A stretch of DNA of 64,000 nt from Tetragenococcus halophilus subsp. flandriensis (GTDB lineage: Bacteria > Bacillota > Bacilli > Lactobacillales > Enterococcaceae). The notes below the pieces were generated by a model. The model was not told the DNA's origin. It did not search any database and was given only the letters and a program-made list of their open reading frames with translations. Made by a program: the position numbers and the translations under genes. This document shows positions 63,387 through 64,000 of this stretch, piece after piece (positions within the stretch are counted from its first letter, which is position 1; every line of letters begins with the position of its first letter). The DNA lies in assembly GCF_030161475.1 (NCBI RefSeq), contig NZ_BSUG01000020.1:59175-123174 (forward strand), in the 5' to 3' direction.

Positions 63387-63850
63387 TTGAAAATTCTATC
63401 TATTTTTGCTGATATGATGTTGAAGAAATTCGATAAATTTATTTGTGAAAAACTTATAAAGAAATTGATTGATTCTGGAAATAACCAAACTTCAATCTGG
63501 ATCACATACATTAAACGTGTTTTTGATTATGATGTTTATCTTGAACTACTTCCATCAAATTATATGAGAGAGGCTTATATTCCAAAAATAGATAATAAAC
63601 CAATTAGAGAAATTAGGTTTTACGAAAAGAAAGAGCTTGTAGACTTTTTAGAGTTTTCAAAGAATCATAGGGAGACTCCTATATGGTCACACTCTTTCAC
63701 TTTACTGCCTATATCGGTTGCCGAACAGGAGAAGTTTTAGCTCTTCAATAGAAAGATATAAATTTTAAAGAGAAAAAGATAACTATCAGAAAGATATTAG
63801 TAGAACAAGAAGTTGTTGGGGAGACTGATAAACCGACGAAGAAGATTTGA
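63387..63850 (+). pseudogene. tyrosine integrase, broken
   Basis: The frame reads CEKLIKKLIDSGNNQTSIWI and IPKIDNKPIREIRFYEKKEL, the SAM-like core-binding domain of phage/ICE integrases. A frameshift near 63685 moves to FHFTAYIGCRTGEVLALQ, which contains the first catalytic Arg. That frame is cut by TAG at 63749-63751, continues KDINFKEKKITIRKIL and ends at TGA 63848-63850. The catalytic C-terminal half is missing. It marks a former mobile element; 63851-64000 shows nothing supportable. Confidence 0.8.
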
Positions 63851-64000
63851 TTGTATAGAACTTTACTAAAAATAAGCCTGAATGATTTATAAAAATTTGT
63901 GGATAACGCATTCGACTGTTCAACGAGGTGACTTTTATGTTATTTTCCCTTTTTATCGCCGCTTTTGAATAAAGAATAGAAAGGGATGATCGAACGACGC

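Overview
The window reads as the chromosome of a low-GC Gram-positive coccus of the Enterococcaceae. The evidence is the compact pyr operon with a PyrR attenuator, the ebsA/ebsB pair, T-box control of alaS, an LPXTG-type surface protein relic and strong AT bias. A large BCCT osmolyte transporter makes a salt-tolerant relative such as Tetragenococcus plausible, but the genus is an inference.

Positions 1-2.5 kb hold a tryptophan-type ABC transporter operon (permease cut by the window edge, binding protein) reading leftward behind a leader. That leader encodes a 21-residue peptide with two Trp codons followed by mutually exclusive hairpins. Positions 2.6-15 kb hold rqcH and the pyrimidine operon pyrR-pyrP-pyrB-pyrC-carA-carB-pyrF-pyrE, ending in an alpha-carbonic anhydrase. 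The operon lacks pyrD/pyrK. Its carA and carB are full length, but key active-site residues are replaced at the glutaminase site and at both ATP-grasp sites.

Positions 15-34.6 kb are mostly housekeeping: an RluD-type pseudouridine synthase, lspA, a CBS protein, fhs, ebsA/ebsB, cls, a cation efflux protein, alaS with its T-box, an FGE-like protein, a DNA glycosylase-acetyltransferase fusion, cshB, an HD hydrolase, an M32 carboxypeptidase, a SatD/DUF3307 pair and an SDR. Positions 34.7-49.7 kb carry transport and accessory genes: DUF454, BCCT, a DUF2207-like fragment, an M20 peptidase, DinB, Na/Pi cotransport, a DUF1576/GHKL pair, MATE, a BAAT-like hydrolase, a phosphoesterase and an isolated divIC.

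From 49.8 kb to the right edge the window is accessory and decaying. Two related TetR-ABC ATPase-permease loci face each other around a graveyard of broken genes: a VOC protein, a cytosolic alpha-amylase, a cell-wall GH5 glycanase and a third TetR. Between them lie palindromic repeats. An IS110-family element with a candidate bridge RNA sits between the second ABC operon and what looks like its own promoter and operators. A broken tyrosine integrase ends the window.

The main points for follow-up are the Trp-codon leader attenuator, the apparently inactive carAB inside an intact pyr operon, the IS110 non-coding RNA, and several promoter-embedded palindromes.
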